A stretch of 6,168 nucleotides of DNA, from assembly GCA_016840025.1 (NCBI GenBank), contig JAEOTF010000528.1:1-6168 (forward strand), in the 5' to 3' direction. Position 1 is the stretch's first letter. Each line of letters starts with the position of its first letter. Under the pieces are notes generated by a model that saw only the letters and a list, made by a program, of their open reading frames with translations, searched no databases and was not told the origin of the DNA. Shown here in pieces: positions 5,598 through 6,168 of this stretch. The position numbers and the translations under genes are program-made. Origin of the DNA: Candidatus Hodarchaeota archaeon (lineage in GTDB: Archaea > Asgardarchaeota > Heimdallarchaeia > Hodarchaeales > YT1-039).

Positions 5598-6168
5598 CTA
5601 ATCTATTGTTTCTACTTTCTTAGGAAACCATGGAAAGAACGCATTTGTCCTTTTCGCATATTCTTGAAATTCTTTGTTATCTCTATACTTACTTTCAAGC
5701 ATTGTAATTCCAGAAACTTTCAGGATAAGGAATGTGATAAGGATAGGACTAATAACAGAAATTAATCCTATAGGAAATTCTACAACTGAAGCTAAAAGAA
5801 AGATGCCCCACCACATCGTAACTTCTCCAAAATAGTTGGGATGACGAGTATATTGCCATAACCCTTGAGTCATGATCTTACCTTTGTTGTTTGGATTTTT
5901 CTTAAACTTAGATAATTGCCAATCTCCACCTGCTTCAAAAGTAAATCCAATTACCCAAATTATAACGCCTAAACCATCAATAAGGGTTAGATCTGTTGAA
6001 GACACACTATTGACAATAATTATTGATGTCGCTATAGGCATTAGAAGAACACCCTGAAGCATAAAAACTTGTAAATAGCTTCTTGGGAGAAACCATTTAC
6101 CCCAATTCTCACGCCATCGTTTATATCGCCAATCTTCTCCTTTACCACGGTTACGAATATAAATATAG
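5598..6168 (-). CDS. DUF1295 / steroid 5-alpha-reductase-like membrane protein, N-terminus cut by window edge
   Basis: 189 codons of the C-terminal part are present; the frame is open to the window edge and the start lies beyond it, so the internal ATG at 6062 is not the start. The fragment begins with the family's loop (IRNRGKGEDWRYKRWRENWG) and then VFMLQGVLLMP. It continues with a membrane segment (about 63-77), GFTFEAGGDWQLSKFK, and the hallmark GLWQYTRHPNYFGE (102-115), WWGIFLLASV, a membrane segment (about 132-152), LESKY and FFPWFP at the C-terminus. This is the DUF1295 branch of the superfamily that includes steroid 5-alpha reductases, sterol C14 reductases and isoprenylcysteine methyltransferases; the C-terminal region is thought to bind NADPH. 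The substrate is unknown, plausibly a lipid or isoprenoid. It precedes the PNPOx-like gene by 29 bp, hinting at a shared reductive pathway. Confidence 0.9.
   Translation of the reverse strand, partial: YIYIRNRGKGEDWRYKRWRENWGKWFLPRSYLQVFMLQGVLLMPIATSIIIVNSVSSTDLTLIDGLGVIIWVIGFTFEAGGDWQLSKFKKNPNNKGKIMTQGLWQYTRHPNYFGEVTMWWGIFLLASVVEFPIGLISVISPILITFLILKVSGITMLESKYRDNKEFQEYAKRTNAFFPWFPKKVETID

Noticed and set aside
5872..6057. Plus-strand 61-codon frame inside the DUF1295 gene
   Set aside because: Antisense to the hallmark GLWQYTRHPNYFGE region and its upstream part; no independent support.
5598..6062. Start of the DUF1295 protein at the ATG at 6062
   Set aside because: The frame stays open to the window edge and the upstream codons encode typical DUF1295 sequence, so this ATG is an internal methionine.
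1..6168. tRNA, rRNA, CRISPR array, insertion sequence or riboswitch
   Set aside because: I saw no cloverleaf-like GC-rich block, no regularly spaced repeats, no transposase-like frame and no structured leader in any spacer.

Overview
This is a visibly AT-rich, gene-dense window with eight protein genes and no RNA genes, transposons or CRISPR arrays. Both ends cut a gene. The most informative gene lies at the left edge: 232 codons of a heliorhodopsin (type 3 rhodopsin, inverted membrane topology), read leftwards, which ends before the retinal-binding lysine helix. Heliorhodopsins are reported from monoderm bacteria, archaea and a few other lineages. The close resemblance to my memory of the Thermoplasmatales heliorhodopsin, the low GC, the short spacers and the lack of clear bacterial -35/-10 promoters suggest an archaeon. 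An Asgard (Heimdallarchaeia-like) or Thermoplasmata-related genome is possible. This placement is inference; an AT-rich Gram-positive bacterium is not excluded.

Layout, left to right: (1) heliorhodopsin, minus strand, 1-697, partial. (2) A 136-bp divergent promoter region with a small inverted repeat. (3) A complete long/medium-chain fatty acyl-CoA ligase, plus strand, 834-2510, starting at TTG. (4) A minus-strand pair, msrA (3008-3553) followed by a 117-aa conserved-looking protein of unknown function (2603-2956). (5) Divergent from msrA, a cysteine-less thioredoxin/peroxiredoxin-fold protein, plus strand, about 3665-4144. (6) A four-helix membrane protein with an HVPAH motif, plus strand, whose reading frame appears interrupted near its N-terminus at an A6 run (4212-4963). 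(7) A minus-strand pair at the right edge: a DUF1295/steroid 5-alpha-reductase-like membrane protein (5598-6168, N-terminus cut) followed after 29 bp by a PNPOx-like split-barrel flavin/deazaflavin protein (5104-5568).

Taken together the set suggests light sensing (heliorhodopsin), repair of oxidised protein methionine (MsrA), thiol-fold and flavin/F420-type redox proteins, and lipid handling (acyl-CoA ligase, DUF1295 reductase-like enzyme). This agrees with the published proposal that heliorhodopsins are light switches tied to mitigation of light-induced oxidative stress. Here the link rests on proximity only, because the genes lie in several separate transcription units. The least explained items are the 117-aa partner of MsrA, the cysteine-less thioredoxin-fold protein, and the membrane protein with a degenerate metalloprotease-like motif and a probable frameshift.
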